Positions 1 to 10,110 of a stretch of DNA of 64,000 nt are shown one piece after another. Both the position numbers and the translations under genes were made by a program. Numbering within the stretch: the first letter of the stretch is position 1; each line of letters opens with the position of its first letter. The notes below the pieces were generated by a model, which was not told where the DNA came from, did not search any database, and saw nothing but the letters and a program-made list of their open reading frames with translations. Location: positions 33,915 to 97,914 of the forward strand of contig JADDOH010010161.1 of assembly GCA_016648135.1 (NCBI GenBank), written 5' to 3'. The DNA is from Agrypnia vestita (lineage: Eukaryota; Arthropoda; Insecta; Trichoptera; Phryganeidae).

Positions 1-61
1 CGCGTGCACAATCCTAACGCTCGCCATCAGTTCGTTGGCCGACTGTGCCAAGACATCTACG

Positions 62-99
62 TTAGGTTAGGTTCGGTTAGGTTATGTTAGGTTAGGTTC
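62..99 (+). repeat. interstitial TTAGG telomere-like array
   Basis: Seven consecutive 5-mers in one register: five are TTAGG and two differ by one base (TTCGG, TTATG). TTAGG is the ancestral insect telomere unit. Such a short internal array is not a chromosome end; it may be a relic of break repair or part of a dispersed repeat. Confidence 0.7.
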
Positions 100-290
100 T
101 ATGGGAGGTGCGATATCCTCACTCTGATCGATACTCCAGTCAGATCCGCCGGCCCGTGCTGGAGCTGGTGTGATATATTGCAGTCCGGCCCTCGCCTCAC
201 GTTGCCAACAATGGCGGGTGGATGACCTCAATCGACGACTCCGATGGGCCCAGTCGCGTGACAGTTCACCTGGTGGCGGACTCGGCTCTT
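100..290 (+). repeat. dispersed GC-rich repeat G, copy 1
   Basis: Shares an ordered set of short blocks with 2035-2200: a TCCTCAC block, then CTGATCG, then TCCAGTCA, then a CTGGAG-TGG block and a GCAGTCC block. Non-coding as far as I can see. Class unknown. Confidence 0.35.
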
Positions 291-450
291 TATTTTATTG
301 ATTACTAAAGGATTACAGGTTTGCAATACTTTATTATATGAATATTTCAGTTTCACAGTATAGTAAAAAGTAATACGTATTTTGCAAGGCACGAAGGGTT
401 AACTTTATGGGCGAGAGGAATAACCGAAATGTGAAAAAATGCAGGTTTTT

Positions 451-650
451 TCAAGAATTTTGTTTGTTTACGAAATATCTCTTAAAGCCTTTTTTATTTT
501 TATTTTATTCTTGAACCAGTAATATTTTTCTGTACAAGAACGTTGAACCAAGTTGACTATTGTCATTGTTTTTATCTAATTTTGCAAATAATTAATCATG
601 TCATTTGATCTATTAAAAAAATGTGGCATTTTATTTTATTTTATCTTCTG
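451..650 (+). repeat. dispersed repeat F, copy 1
   Basis: About 200 bp aligns collinearly with 11841-12050: GTTTACGAAA, CTCTTAAAGCC, ACAAGAACGTTGAA, AAGTTGACTA, AATTAATCAT and GCATTTTATTTTATTTT all occur in the same order. AT-rich, no coding signal, class unknown. Confidence 0.6.
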
Positions 651-1087
651 ACTCAACTAATTTTCCTTGCTAGATGTGTATTTATAGATATGTATACTTA
701 CTAGATGTGTATCTGCATACTTAACTTAAAACTTGATTTTATTGACTCACGCAGTGTATGTAATATGTTCTATTCAAAATTGGATGAAGAACACTTCCTC
801 CTTCTTCCTCTTCCTCCATCTCAGAAGTAAAAGTTTTTGCTACCAATTATAAGACGCCCTATATGATAATATTTTGATTATAGGTATATGACATTATGTG
901 ACAATATTAGCAGCGGGCAGGATTGGTCAGTGAATATTTCTTACCTAGTGTGTTTACCTAGAAATTTTCTTTGAAATATTTCCAGGTTTTCCTGGTTGTT
1001 AAGAAACATCGAGTCAATGTTTTCTAAAATATTCTGGATTGTGTATACGACCATTCTGGCAGTTATTTCAGATCCCACCACCCATCA

Positions 1088-1125
1088 GCCATGATGATGG
1101 ACCCAGCAATAAAAATCGAAACGTC
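1088..1125 (+). ncRNA. weak hammerhead-like motif
   Basis: ATGATGA, then T, GGA, a long loop and ATCGAAACGTC, with GCC/GGC able to close the outside. The first core C is A and stem II is poor, so this is at best a decayed relative of the module at 1561-1602. Confidence 0.2.
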
Positions 1126-1436
1126 GGCCAGAAAGGTCATATATTCAAGACAAAATATTCCAAAAAACTCTAACCATAATATTCGTTTAGAAAATTCGAG
1201 GGACATACAATATTTTCGATTAACTTTTAATTAAATTGAAATGAAAACAATCTTTATTTTAATTATTACACCTACATGTTTGTAATTGAATAATTTAGAA
1301 TCATTATAAATTAGTAAAGCATGTAAAAAGTAAACAAAATATTATTAATAATCAATTAAATTTAACTACTATATAAAGTAAGTAGTTAAATTTAATATAG
1401 TAATATAGTTTTTGTTTTAGTTTAATATAGTTTAAA

Positions 1437-1610
1437 GTCCAATTCTAAAAAATGTTCCCATCATTTTGGGTAATCAAGAAGATCAGCAATAATATTTAAA
1501 AGTAATTTAGAAAACTAAAACAAAAGACATTATTCATTTTGATATTTTGACATATATAAAACACCCTGACGATGGAAAGGTTTTTCCGAAACATGTAGGT
1601 GTACTTAATA
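1437..1610 (+). mobile_element. 3' end of a Penelope-like element
   Basis: From AATTCTAAAAAA onward this matches the minus strand of 54095-53950, the region between a decayed GIY-YIG endonuclease and its hammerhead-like motif. Shared blocks include GTAATCAAGAA, AATAATTTAGAAAA (spacing varies) and TTTTGATATTTTGACAT, followed by the ribozyme-like core. Only the 3' untranslated end is present; no coding part is visible upstream. Confidence 0.55.
1561..1602 (+). ncRNA. hammerhead-like ribozyme motif, best plus-strand copy
   Basis: Stem I ACACC (1561-1565) pairs with GGTGT (1598-1602). Core CTGACGA is at 1566-1572, an extra T at 1573, stem II GGAAA/TTTCC with a GGTT loop at 1574-1587, GAAAC at 1588-1592, then a 2-bp stem III with AT loop, and the cleavage triplet GTA at 1595-1597. 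All residues classically required in the core are present. The extra base before stem II is unusual but is known in a viroid hammerhead (chrysanthemum chlorotic mottle viroid, from memory). Activity is inferred, not shown. Confidence 0.6.
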
Positions 1611-1699
1611 AATATATAAGTAGATTAAAACAAATAATAAAATTATTTTTTTTAAATGTCTATCTAGAAAGTTGCTCAACCAATTGAAAAAAAAGGAGA

Positions 1700-1815
1700 T
1701 ACATATATTTCCTATAAAATCTCGAATTCAGTTTATTATAAAATAGTTATCCTTGGTGACTGCATTCAATTTTTTTTTTGGATATTACTGCCTTAGCTTT
1801 AATATCCCTCATAAA
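1700..1815. mobile_element. half copy of the MITE at 46584-46814
   Basis: Shares the right half of that element: TCGAATTCAGT, CATTATAAA-like spacing, ATCCTTGGTGACTGCATTC, TTTTTTGGATATT and TGCCTT. The left inverted repeat is absent, so this is a truncated copy. Confidence 0.5.
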
Positions 1816-2034
1816 TTATAAGTTGAAGTATTCGCACATGATAGTAAATTATACAGGAAAAATGCAAACTAAAATCTAGGCACCGTAAGGGGACAGCGAA
1901 ACGACCTCGCCCTTGAAAACACCACAAGCATCCCTTAAAGTGGAAAACAATACAGAAAAGAACACAATATTTACTTCCAAAGAAACCAGGATGGGCAGAT
2001 ATTCATTCTGTGTGGTTAGCAAATCTTAAAGCGA

Positions 2035-2200
2035 GAGGGCGGATGTCCTCACCCAACTGATCGTCAAATTCCAGTCAAATGGATATCCTGGAGGTGGCGA
2101 ATGTTCCTTGTGGTCCGTCTGAGGCACCAAGGCCGCAGTCCAGATGCGATCTTCGCCAGCAGGAGCGAGCATTCCGGATTAATGGCGGAGTAATTACACG
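2035..2200 (+). repeat. dispersed GC-rich repeat G, copy 2
   Basis: Partner of 100-290, with the same block order and several indels. A 73-codon minus-strand open frame crosses it but looks like a chance frame in GC-rich DNA. Confidence 0.35.
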
Positions 2201-2284
2201 GCATGGCGGAAAAAGAGCGGGAAAGGTCGTGTGACGTGTCAAATGTAACAATTGTTTCCCGTCCGGCCGGTTCTCACGCGTTCG

Positions 2285-2490
2285 TTTGCGCAACAATCCG
2301 AAACGGAGGGAATCTAAAGCTAACCGTAAATGGCTGCTTGGACAGCCGCTAATTTAATGAACTTAATTATAATAATAAGACATCTTTCGGCTCGTTTAAT
2401 TGCCATTCGCCATGCCCTGGCGCTGTTTGTGTCTGCAAATTATGGGCTATCGAACAGCCGTCTCTAACAGTTCAGTAAATACTTAATGTA
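2285..2490. promoter_or_regulatory. candidate conserved non-coding element
   Basis: A balanced-composition stretch with no repeat partner in the window. It holds several homeodomain-type cores (CTAATTTAAT, CTTAATTATAAT, TTTAATTGCC, CAAATTATG) close together. This is the pattern expected of a developmental enhancer, but conservation cannot be judged here. Confidence 0.25.
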
Positions 2491-2500
2491 TCTCTTTTCA

Positions 2501-2639
2501 TTTAAGAAAGACAATCGAATTAGTATATGTAAGCCGCGCGTACGTTTCTTCGTGTTCGTGTTTGTACCCGCAAACACCAACACAACGATGTGCGTCGTAT
2601 GTACGGCTTAGGCATACTAATTCGATTGTCTTTCTTAAA
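2501..2639. repeat. 139-bp fold-back palindrome
   Basis: Left arm TTTAAGAAAGACAATCGAAT is the reverse complement of the right end ATTCGATTGTCTTTCTTAAA. Pairing continues inward through an AAGCCG/CGGCTT block to a GTGTTTG-TACC-CGCAAACAC centre. Probably a hairpin MITE; flanking target duplication not evident. Confidence 0.7.
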
Positions 2640-2704
2640 CAGAATAATACGAAAGATGCATGCACATATATGTAAATATAAAGAGTATCTCAACAAACTG
2701 GATC

Positions 2705-3262
2705 CCTTTCAAATCGTATGTATTCGTTTCATCTTCAACCTCAAAAAAATTCGATCCTGATTCGTGATCGATCGTCTTTCCGAAATTTTCTCCGTTGGCC
2801 TACTATCCGAAAATGCCATAATATTCATGTTTTATCTCTACTTTATTTTGCCCCTTTCAATCTTTACTCACATCAGTACCTGAAATCTAAATTCAACTTT
2901 CTACCTAATCGTGGCCTTCCACTCCGTTGATCTAACTGTTGGTACTTCTCTGTCCATCCCCATTCATAATACTGATTTCTTCAGCTCCTCATTCCAAGTG
3001 CAGTCGGCTAGGCTGTGGAATTAACTATGCACAGATATCACGGCTATAATTATCTTCAAAATTATACTGACCAGTTTTAACTCTCCAAGTAAATTTAACC
3101 CTTTCACGTCCCTATCCATCTCCTACCTGTCTCGCTATAGTCGAACTGTTTTGTCATCGTTTTGGCTTACCGGAAATCATTTCAAGTGTAAAGAAATTTC
3201 CAAATTGCAACCAACCCGCCATTTAAATAATATTTACACATAAAATAAATAAATAAATGAAA
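2705..3262 (+). pseudogene. non-LTR retrotransposon 3' end (CR1/Jockey-like)
   Basis: Translation gives RWPTIRKCHNIHVLSLLYF, then FNFLPNRGLPLR, then in another frame TDFFSSSFQVQSARLWN. That is the order of the C-terminal tail of LINE reverse transcriptases (the L-xxR-R--H-L-LLY and SARLWN blocks). At least one frameshift and several stops break it. It ends in an AAAT-type tail at 3243-3258. A 5'-truncated, dead insertion. Confidence 0.65.
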
Positions 3263-3339
3263 CAATCAATTTCGGTTGATTTATTATCATCTTATTTACT
3301 GGAGGCTCTTTTTTCCTTATGAATGAATTATCAATCTAA

Positions 3340-3750
3340 TTTATATAAAATAACTTTGTAAACAACACTTTTTTATTGAAAAAAATTCAACATGTTTTGA
3401 AGCCAATGGCTTCCTCGTCAGGATAACAAAAATAAAATTTAAAAATCAAAGTATAGATAATCAAAATATTTAAAAAAAGTTATTTATGGAAAATGAATAA
3501 TATAAAGTACCTACTTAACATGAAAATAAATTTAAAAGATTAATATTTGCAAAAAGGACCTGATTATTTATAACATTCAATTACTACGAACACTTTTTCT
3601 TATTTCCAAAATTTCTAATTTATCAAACTGCGATTCTGTTTAATTTGTACGTTGAATTTTTTTCAATAAAAAAGTGGTGTTTACATAGTTATTTTATATA
3701 AATTATAATTATGTCACCAAAAAATAATTTTGCTATATTTTAAGAAGAAC
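3340..3750. mobile_element. two Penelope-like 3' tails in inverted arrangement
   Basis: The left part (minus strand) ends in the same tail as 10150-10550: hammerhead-like core, then TTCAATAAA, AGTGGTGTTTAC and TTATATAAATTATA. On the minus strand at 3642-3581 a short frame reads ESQFDKLEILEIRKSVRSN then stop, which resembles the C-terminus of a Penelope GIY-YIG endonuclease (the conserved Glu lies in the LE-LEI block). The right part (3651-3750, plus) is a second tail copy without the core. Confidence 0.55.
3385..3428 (-). ncRNA. hammerhead-like motif with damaged core
   Basis: On the minus strand: CTGACGA, extra G, GAAGCC-ATT-GGCTTC, then AAAAC ATGTT. The first G of GAAA is A, which should abolish activity, and stem I is only 2 bp. 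A decayed sister of 10447-10490. Confidence 0.4.
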
Positions 3751-4905
3751 AATTATCAATCGTTTTAACTTATGAGATTGATACCTTTTAAATATATTTT
3801 ACAGAGCTTCAATTATTTGAAGTCTCAAGTAAATTATCGAAATAACGTTCGATAGAAGATAAGTAAGAAATATTGAAAAAAATCCAAATTTTAAGTGGTT
3901 TATCTACAAAACCATAATTATGAATATTATTGCATGAATATTAACTCTAAATTTAGGCATTAATCTACTTATATTATTATTTTTTTAATTAATGTAATTA
4001 CAAATAAATCATACTTTAAATTTTTGTCTTTACTAAATTATTGTCTTTATAAATTACTAAGATTGAATTAGTTTTTCTTCGTTCTTTGGGGGATGTAAAA
4101 AATTTTATGATATAAAATATTTTTATTCTTATTTTTTATTTAATTTAATAATTTACGGCCTTCAGGAGTTTTAACAACAATAAAGGAAAGTACTTACAAA
4201 TAAAGCAATACATGCCAGGCTTAATATAGAATTCCTAGAAATAGTATAGGACAAATATATAAAGAATAACAATATAAAGCACTGACAATGTAAACAAAAA
4301 AATAAGTAAGTTTTAAAAAAGTTTTAAGCAATGCATATAAATGACACGGACATGTCAAGCACAATACATAATTCCTGTGTATTCCTGTACAATTCTTGTA
4401 TTAAAATATGTAAGCCTATTAAGTTATGCATAATAACAATGTGCCTAAATATAATTAATCCCTATTTAAAAGCATTGCAAGTCAGTTTGGTTCACAATAA
4501 TAGAAATGTAATAATTACATAATTAAATTAAATATATGTAATGTTTCTAGCTTGATTATAAAATGCAATTTATTTTTACCATTTGATTTATGTATTTATA
4601 TAGTGCAGCTGGGCCACTTTTTTCGACAATCGTATGTTATATTATTTTTAAAACGTGAGAGCTGGCCAATGCAATCTAGAGAATGGATTTTGTGTATAAA
4701 GTAGTATTAGTAGACGCGGTAAAGAGAGTTGTTTTGTAGAATAAGTACACTGTAACAGTTGGATCAACAAGTCTTGAAAAAGTCATGCAGTGAGATAGCC
4801 AAAAGTTATTTCAATATGGTTTGAAGAAATATTCAAAATATTTTGAGTAAGTTCAAATTTTTCAAGAACACAATACTGAATTTTATTTCCAAGGGTTCAT
4901 CATTA
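3751..4905. other. AT-rich stretch, no gene recognised
   Basis: Long A/T runs and short random open frames only. I see no tRNA, coding or transposon hallmark in it. Confidence 0.6.
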
Positions 4906-4910
4906 ATCAA

Positions 4911-5400
4911 GATTTATTATAGATGTTTCATAGAGACGAAGCTATTTTTTATATGGGATAGTATATATTAAAGTTTTTCGGTGTTTATAGAGCTTAAATG
5001 ATCACTTTACACAATGTAACTTGCACCAATTCCACCCATGGTAGACTATCACATCTGTCAAATTTTTGGGAGTTTTATTATATTATGTATGTCAACCTTG
5101 CACAACTTGTTTCATATGTGAGTTGTATTTTTACAATCGCCATTTATGGTTGAAATTCGTCATTTCCATACTATTCTCATAGTATTGACGTCTCTGTTGG
5201 TAATGAGATATTTCCCATATAAAAAATATCTCTGTCTCTATGATACATCTATATGGGTGGAATTGAAGAACGTGACATTTTTTAAAGTGACCCAACCGTA
5301 CGACAGGTCGTAACCCTATAAATACCCAAAAAGTCTTTCATACCTACTTTCCCATATAAAAATAGCTTCGTCTCCATGATATCTAAAATATATCTTGAAT
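4911..5400. mobile_element. MITE family A, copy 1
   Basis: Inverted ends: CATAGAGACGAAGCTATTTT near 4930 and AAAATAGCTTCGTCTCCATG near 5360. Internally it has the family hallmarks TGATCACTTTACACAATGTA, CACCAATTCCACCC and TATCAAATTTTTG-like blocks. At least nine related copies or pieces occur in the window; autonomous partner unknown. Confidence 0.6.
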
Positions 5401-5550
5401 AATTATTCTCTGAATTATAAATATTGATATTCAATATGAATTTAATAAAATAAATATATTTTTTTTTAATTTATGTATCGTTTTTGATACATATATACCT
5501 AATAATATAAAATATTAACAAATAATGAAATGAAATGTAAACGCTTAGGT

Positions 5551-6262
5551 TAGGGTTGCCACCCGTACTTTATTATAAAGTATTTTACTTATTATTTTAG
5601 TTATTTCCGGTAATTATAGTATAAGTATTTTCGCGTACTTTATGAGAACAATAAAGTACGCAAAAATACTTTATTTCACATGATTTGATTTCTCTGGGAT
5701 TCATTTACTTATAACATATAAAAAAAGTTGATCGTAGAAATTTTTGCGAAAAACGGAACGAGAGAGTTACCGGGGTTGATGACGTTATCGATTGTTGCCG
5801 AATAGGTTCGATAATTATTAATGATATACCCTGTGGCGGTCGCCACACAAATGCTTGATTTTTAATACAACCTAACCTTAAATATCAATTTCATTGTAAA
5901 AATTTCTTCTTTGTTTTGTGTAAGGTGGATTGAGTGCAGTTAAAATACGATTAATTGGTTTTATAGAGTTTTTTCTGTGATGAATAGCAAATGGCGAGAC
6001 GAAAGAAACAAAGCGTCTCTAAATCTGATAAAAATGAATGACTTATTTGCTTTAACTTAAATAATATAGACTGCAAACATGCTGTGCAGTTGTTTAGTAC
6101 TGATAATTATTTGTTAAAATTTGCTAAAAATAATGAAAAATATGTTTTCAAGCAAAATAAAAAAGTAAAATAAATCGTACTTTATTTTAACACAATGTGT
6201 TTTTTTTTTCTATCTTTAATAACCAATGTTCTTTATTTGCACAAAAAAAGGTGGCAACCCTA
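5551..6262. mobile_element. TIR element with TAGGGTTGCCACC ends
   Basis: TAGGGTTGCCACC at the left is matched by GGTGGCAACCCTA at the right, with further inverted similarity inside (GTACTTTATT / AATAAAGT). The interior holds two short frames: MARRKKQSVSKSDKNE from 5992, and a frame near 6070 reading CKHAVQLFSTDNYLLKFAKN. These may be scraps of a transposase-associated protein. About 712 bp, non-autonomous. The superfamily is not certain. Confidence 0.5.
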
Positions 6263-6365
6263 GGTGTGGTAGAATTGTGATCCGGGAGAATTCGATAAGC
6301 GCAGATATGCCAAAAATAAACGTGCGTGCCGCTCCAGACGAAATATTTTGACGTCCAGGTCACCG

Positions 6366-6438
6366 GCCCGGCTAGCTCAGTCGGTAGAGCATGAGACTCT
6401 TAATCTCAGGGTCGTGGGTTCGAGCCCCACGTTGGGCG
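6366..6438 (+). tRNA. tRNA-Lys(CTT): tRNA-Lys(CTT)
   Basis: A complete 73-nt cloverleaf without intron. The acceptor stem is GCCCGGC/GTTGGGC with two G-T pairs and discriminator G. The D arm is GCTC...GAGC, the anticodon stem TGAGA/TCTCA with loop CTCTTAA (anticodon CTT), and the T arm GTGGG-TTCGAGC-CCCAC. A box (TAGCTCAGTCGG) and B box (GGTTCGAGCCC) match the RNA polymerase III internal promoter, and a T7 terminator follows 4 nt later. All positions look functional, so a real gene is more likely than a SINE head: there is no SINE body behind it. It decodes AAG lysine codons. It lies about 100 bp downstream of the TIR element at 5551-6262. Confidence 0.95.
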
Positions 6439-6442
6439 AATG

Positions 6443-6449
6443 TTTTTTT
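6443..6449 (+). terminator. Pol III terminator of tRNA-Lys
   Basis: A run of seven T residues 4 nt after the tRNA 3' end, sufficient for RNA polymerase III termination. Confidence 0.85.
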
Positions 6450-6539
6450 GTATTACTTCTTAGTTGGAATTTTTTTATTGAATATTTTTATATGCTAGTT
6501 GTTGATATAATCAAATACGCCAAGGAAATGAAATGACAA

Positions 6540-6835
6540 CGAGTAGGTCATATCACTTGAAGGATGATATTGCCTGCCCGCTAGACGAAAGCGATCATCC
6601 TAAAACTCGCCGCGAGCAATAATAATAAATAGAAAAGTCAGAGACGATGGGAGTGGATATAAAATAGCTGATGATGTTAAAATCTATTCTTCTCTAAAAT
6701 CTAAATCTAATTTATTCGGCGACATCGTCACAAATGCAAAACAAATTAAGAACGATAAGAGAAATTTACTCAAGAAACGGCTATAATAATTATTTATAAA
6801 TCAACTAGCCGTACATCTTCGAAAAATCGCGGAAC
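6540..6835. other. unassigned, no gene recognised
   Basis: Moderate GC at first, then AT-rich. No repeat partner or coding signal noticed. Confidence 0.5.
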
Positions 6836-6837
6836 AT

Positions 6838-7000
6838 GATATTAAGGGTTCGCGTCATTGCTAAGCCCTTGTATATAATATATTTTTGTCGGGATTTGGT
6901 GGTGGTAATTTCGATAAGGTGCCGCGTTGGCGTTTGCGCGTCCGAGGTTCGAGCCGAAATTACGGGCGCTACAGAAAGTTACGGACAGACAGACAACGAT
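6838..7000 (+). repeat. dispersed repeat H, copy 1
   Basis: Matches 9360-9515: GGTTCGCG, CTAAGCCCT-GTATAT, a GC-rich middle, and AAATTACGG repeated with GTTACGGACAGACAGAC. The tail recalls internal parts of insect Helitrons, but no terminus is seen here. An ATT microsatellite follows at 7001-7017. Confidence 0.45.
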
Positions 7001-7019
7001 ATTATTATTATTATTATTG

Positions 7020-7630
7020 GGATAATTAGGTTCACTTCATTTTCAATATTGCTCCATTATTTTATACTTGAATAACGAAAGGTACATAAAAAATGCAAAT
7101 TGAACAAAACAAAACGATGAGAATCATTTAAAGAAGAAATAGATACCTACTATAAAATGAAAAAGATGTTAATAGATGTAAATTGGATCACCATAACACA
7201 AGGATAATAGCCAAATACAATGATTTTTAAATACAAAATTTTAAATGGTTGAATACCAAAATACCTGAAATAATAAACTGAAATAATAATACTTAAAATA
7301 ATAATATTGAAATATTTTGTATGTGTGTTCTGACAACATAATTAATTACTGGATTTACATATTAAAATATAGTCAAAAATATATACTGGTCTATAAAGAG
7401 AATTGAAAATTGAAAATAATAATTTTCTTCACAACCAACAGTAATTTTAAGTATGCGTTATATCCTGATGAAGCGTTTGTATGCCCTAATATATATTGAT
7501 TATTATTATTTAAAACAGGTTATATACAATTTTATTAATATTTAATTTTTACACAAATCAAAGAATATAATAATATTGTTGTGTTTATAAATGTCTCTAA
7601 TCGCCAGTCGTGCATAGATATTGAGTTGAA
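7020..7630. other. AT-rich stretch with a faint hammerhead-like trace
   Basis: No gene seen. At 7463 CCTGATGAAGCG is followed by TATGCCC but no GAAAC, so it is not called as a ribozyme. Confidence 0.5.
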
Positions 7631-7636
7631 TTTGGT

Positions 7637-7740
7637 AGCCTCCATAGACCAGTGGACCTGACACTGGGTTATCTTACGAAACGTTAAGGGTTCGATTCCT
7701 GGTGAGGTCACAATAAATTTTTGTGATTTTTTTGGAGCCT
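7637..7740 (+). mobile_element. tRNA-derived SINE head
   Basis: A box-like TAGCCTCCATAGACCAGTGG and a perfect B box GGTTCGATTCC (7689-7699), followed by a non-tRNA AT-rich body. The cloverleaf cannot be completed, so this is a SINE promoter region rather than a tRNA gene. Confidence 0.5.
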
Positions 7741-7750
7741 GGGTAACTTG

Positions 7751-7975
7751 CAGACGTGTGCAGTCAAAACAATGAAGCATGAATTTCACGTAGATATATA
7801 TTTTGGAAAAAAATTAAATTAAAATATAATTTCCGTATATTATTCCTATTGTAATTAATATTCAGATTATAATATATCTTCATACTGTGTCAGGTAAATG
7901 TGTAATTTAGTTTTTTCCCAAAATACACATGTCTACCTAAAACTTATGCTTCAATGTTCTGACTGCACGCCCCTG
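7751..7975. mobile_element. hAT-like MITE, diverged copy
   Basis: The right end (CTGACTGCACGCCCCTG) is the inverse of the left end (CAGACGTGTGCAGTC), with inner repeats AATGAAGCAT / ATGCTTCA. Same family as 50646-50817. The 8-bp flanks no longer match, so the target duplication has decayed. Confidence 0.55.
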
Positions 7976-8085
7976 GTGCTTTTTGTAGTCTTTCGCTGCC
8001 TGTAGTAATTGATAGCCTATTTTAGTGCTAAAAAATTATATATTAATAACTTTTCAAAGCAAGAAAACACTTTGTGGCTTGACAT

Positions 8086-8312
8086 TATAAGAAATTTAAG
8101 AATAAATTAAATACTATGTTTTAAACCACTTTATTGCTATATATTTATCAACTAGTTTCGGTTGGACTCAACCTTCATCAGGACAATTATAATATAGACA
8201 GTCTATATTATAATTGTCCTGGAGAAGGTTGAGTCCAACCGAAACTGACAAATATACAGCAATAAAGTGGTTTAAAACATAGTGTTTAATTTATTCTTAA
8301 ATTTCTTATATA
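8086..8312. mobile_element. 227-bp head-to-head palindrome, Penelope-type tails
   Basis: Two arms of about 112 bp meet at 8198/8199 (ATAGACAGTCTAT). Each arm carries a hammerhead-like core facing the other strand, then AATAAAGTGGTTTAAAACAT as tail. The left (minus) core is complete; the right (plus) core reads CTGGAGA and is broken. No coding sequence lies between the arms. Confidence 0.65.
8145..8186 (-). ncRNA. hammerhead-like ribozyme motif, best minus-strand copy
   Basis: Read on the minus strand: stem I TTGTC (8186-8182) pairs with GATAA (8149-8145); core CTGATGA 8181-8175; extra A; stem II GGTTG-AGTC-CAACC; GAAAC (8159-8155); 2-bp stem III with TA loop; triplet GTT. Every classical core residue is present. 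Stem I and stem II differ in sequence from 1561-1602 while pairing is kept, which argues for selection on structure in the ancestor. Confidence 0.6.
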
Positions 8313-8639
8313 TTATTATTTTTTACTAGGAGTATTTTTACTTTTAGGATCCATCTGAATGTTGATCGGAGTTAGAAGTCGGGCCATTTTGACTTTTTGT
8401 TTGTTCTGTTATATTGTGTACAACTATGTTCCGAATGTTAAAAAGTGCAAGTTTAATGGAAAATGACACCTTTTTGCTATATTTATACACAAATAGAAAG
8501 TTTTGCGTTTATGTGTAATCAATTTTGTGCAAAAAAAAAGAAATATTTTGGTTTCCAAACTTTACGGATAATTTAGGTTAATTTATCTAACATTAATGTG
8601 CTATAAATATTCATATGAGGAAAATAAAAAAAAGTCACA

Positions 8640-8955
8640 TTTAAGAATGTCATACATATAAAAAGAATATTGCTTTAAAGACTCCAAATGAAAAATATGG
8701 ATATATCACACCAACGGCGACATCTGTACTAGTTTATGGGAATGACAAATTTTCTAATCACCGAGGGCGGTAGTAAAAAATAAAGATAAACAAAGATACA
8801 CAACTTCCAAATTTTGATAGATAGTCTAACGATAGGTCATAAGACTTATGAACGCCCAAAAAAAAACTTACACCACACCTACTTTCCGCTATAAAAAAAT
8901 ATAAAAATAATAAAATAAATAAAAAGTTTCGTCTCTATGAGACATCCATAATATA
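8640..8955. mobile_element. MITE family A, copy 2
   Basis: Ends in AAAAAGTTTCGTCTCTATGA and ACATCCATAATATAT, as in copy 1. Interior shares CGCCCAAAAA, CCACACCTACTTTCC and a short ACAACTTCC block. Left boundary approximate. Confidence 0.45.
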
Positions 8956-8959
8956 TATA

Positions 8960-9355
8960 TATTGATTAATCATATTTTTATTCACAAAAATACTGACAAT
9001 GTTAAAAATTTTGCTGCTCATCTCACTAGGGTAAAAATAACTGTCTCGAGATGAGTGCTAGCTTTACATCAGTAAGACATCATCACATTACGAAGACAAA
9101 TACTAAGCTACTGATATAAGTCGTAACTTCCGTAACATTTCACCCAAAGCGTGAAGAATATTTTCTATTCTAAATTAAATGAAGAAGATTTCCTTAAAGT
9201 ATTTGCTATTAGCAACGAGACACCATGTATGTATTTTCAATTACTATACAAATAATCAATAGGTTAATGTCCCCGATATACAGTTATGGTGTAAAGTTAT
9301 TATATTATTATGCATTGATTTAACATTTATTAATAGAACTAGCTTAATGTACCAT
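8960..9355. other. unassigned AT-rich stretch
   Basis: No gene, repeat partner or structured RNA noticed. Confidence 0.5.
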
Positions 9356-9359
9356 AAAA

Positions 9360-9515
9360 AATGACGGAAATTGGTTCGCGACTTTACTAAGCCCTAGTAT
9401 ATATTTATAGTATCTTTTTGGCGGTCCACAGAGAGGCGGCCGTGGCAACATGCGTAGAGCAGCCGGTTCACAACAAAATTACGGATGTTATATGAAATTA
9501 CGGACGACGGAAATA
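9360..9515 (+). repeat. dispersed repeat H, copy 2
   Basis: Partner of 6838-7000: TTGGTTCGCG, CTAAGCCCTAGTATAT, GGCGGCCGTGGC and AAATTACGGACGACGG in the same order. Confidence 0.45.
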
Positions 9516-9784
9516 ATTACGTTTGATATGTTGTGATTTGTTTATAGCAACAATCTGCGTTTTATGGAAATTGGTCAATAATTATATTTCTGTCGTTATT
9601 TGTAACGACCAAAGCTTAGAATATTCTATTTATAACCAATGGACCCAACAAATATCTGCATATGTTGTGTTTATGTACTGCGATACAAGTTTATTGCATT
9701 TGATTAATGCATAACGTAAAAGTATGAGGAAAAAGATTTTTTTTACAAAAAGTGCACCGTTAAAAATTAATGGAGATTTTAGAA

Positions 9785-10110
9785 AGCAACGGCTTAATGG
9801 GAAAGACATGGGATTAACTGGTAACCTCTTCTGGTATCCAAAGGCTGTATTAGAGTGGAAGCTGAATTGATAATGAACGCAGATAGTTGCCGTGGTGTCC
9901 GGCAAGGATGCACACTTTCTCCTCTCTTCTTTAATATGCATTCAATTTAACATAATTAACATAAATAATAGTCAAATAATCAACAATATTCACTATGCTG
10001 ATGGCACTAACTTCAAGCCGATGCGACGGCAAGGAAGACCTGCAAGGATTATTGGAGAAATTATTTTTTACTTCTTCGATAACAGCAGAAAAACTTTGTA
10101 GCAACACTAT
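9785..10110 (+). pseudogene. LINE reverse-transcriptase core fragment
   Basis: Three reverse-transcriptase signatures lie in order. LNGKDMGLTGNLFWYPKA is the I-KLI-NLYW-Q-A block. RGVRQGCTLSPLFFN (about 9890-9935) is the fingers/palm GVRQGC-LSP-LFN block. INNIHYADG follows, where YADD is expected; the second catalytic Asp is Gly. After a frameshift GKEDLQGLLEK follows. Stops interrupt the frame. This is a piece of a non-LTR retrotransposon polymerase; the lost Asp and stops show it is dead. Confidence 0.75.

Noticed and set aside
7460..7490. CCTGATGAAGCG as a hammerhead core
   Set aside because: No GAAA segment and no stem II downstream.
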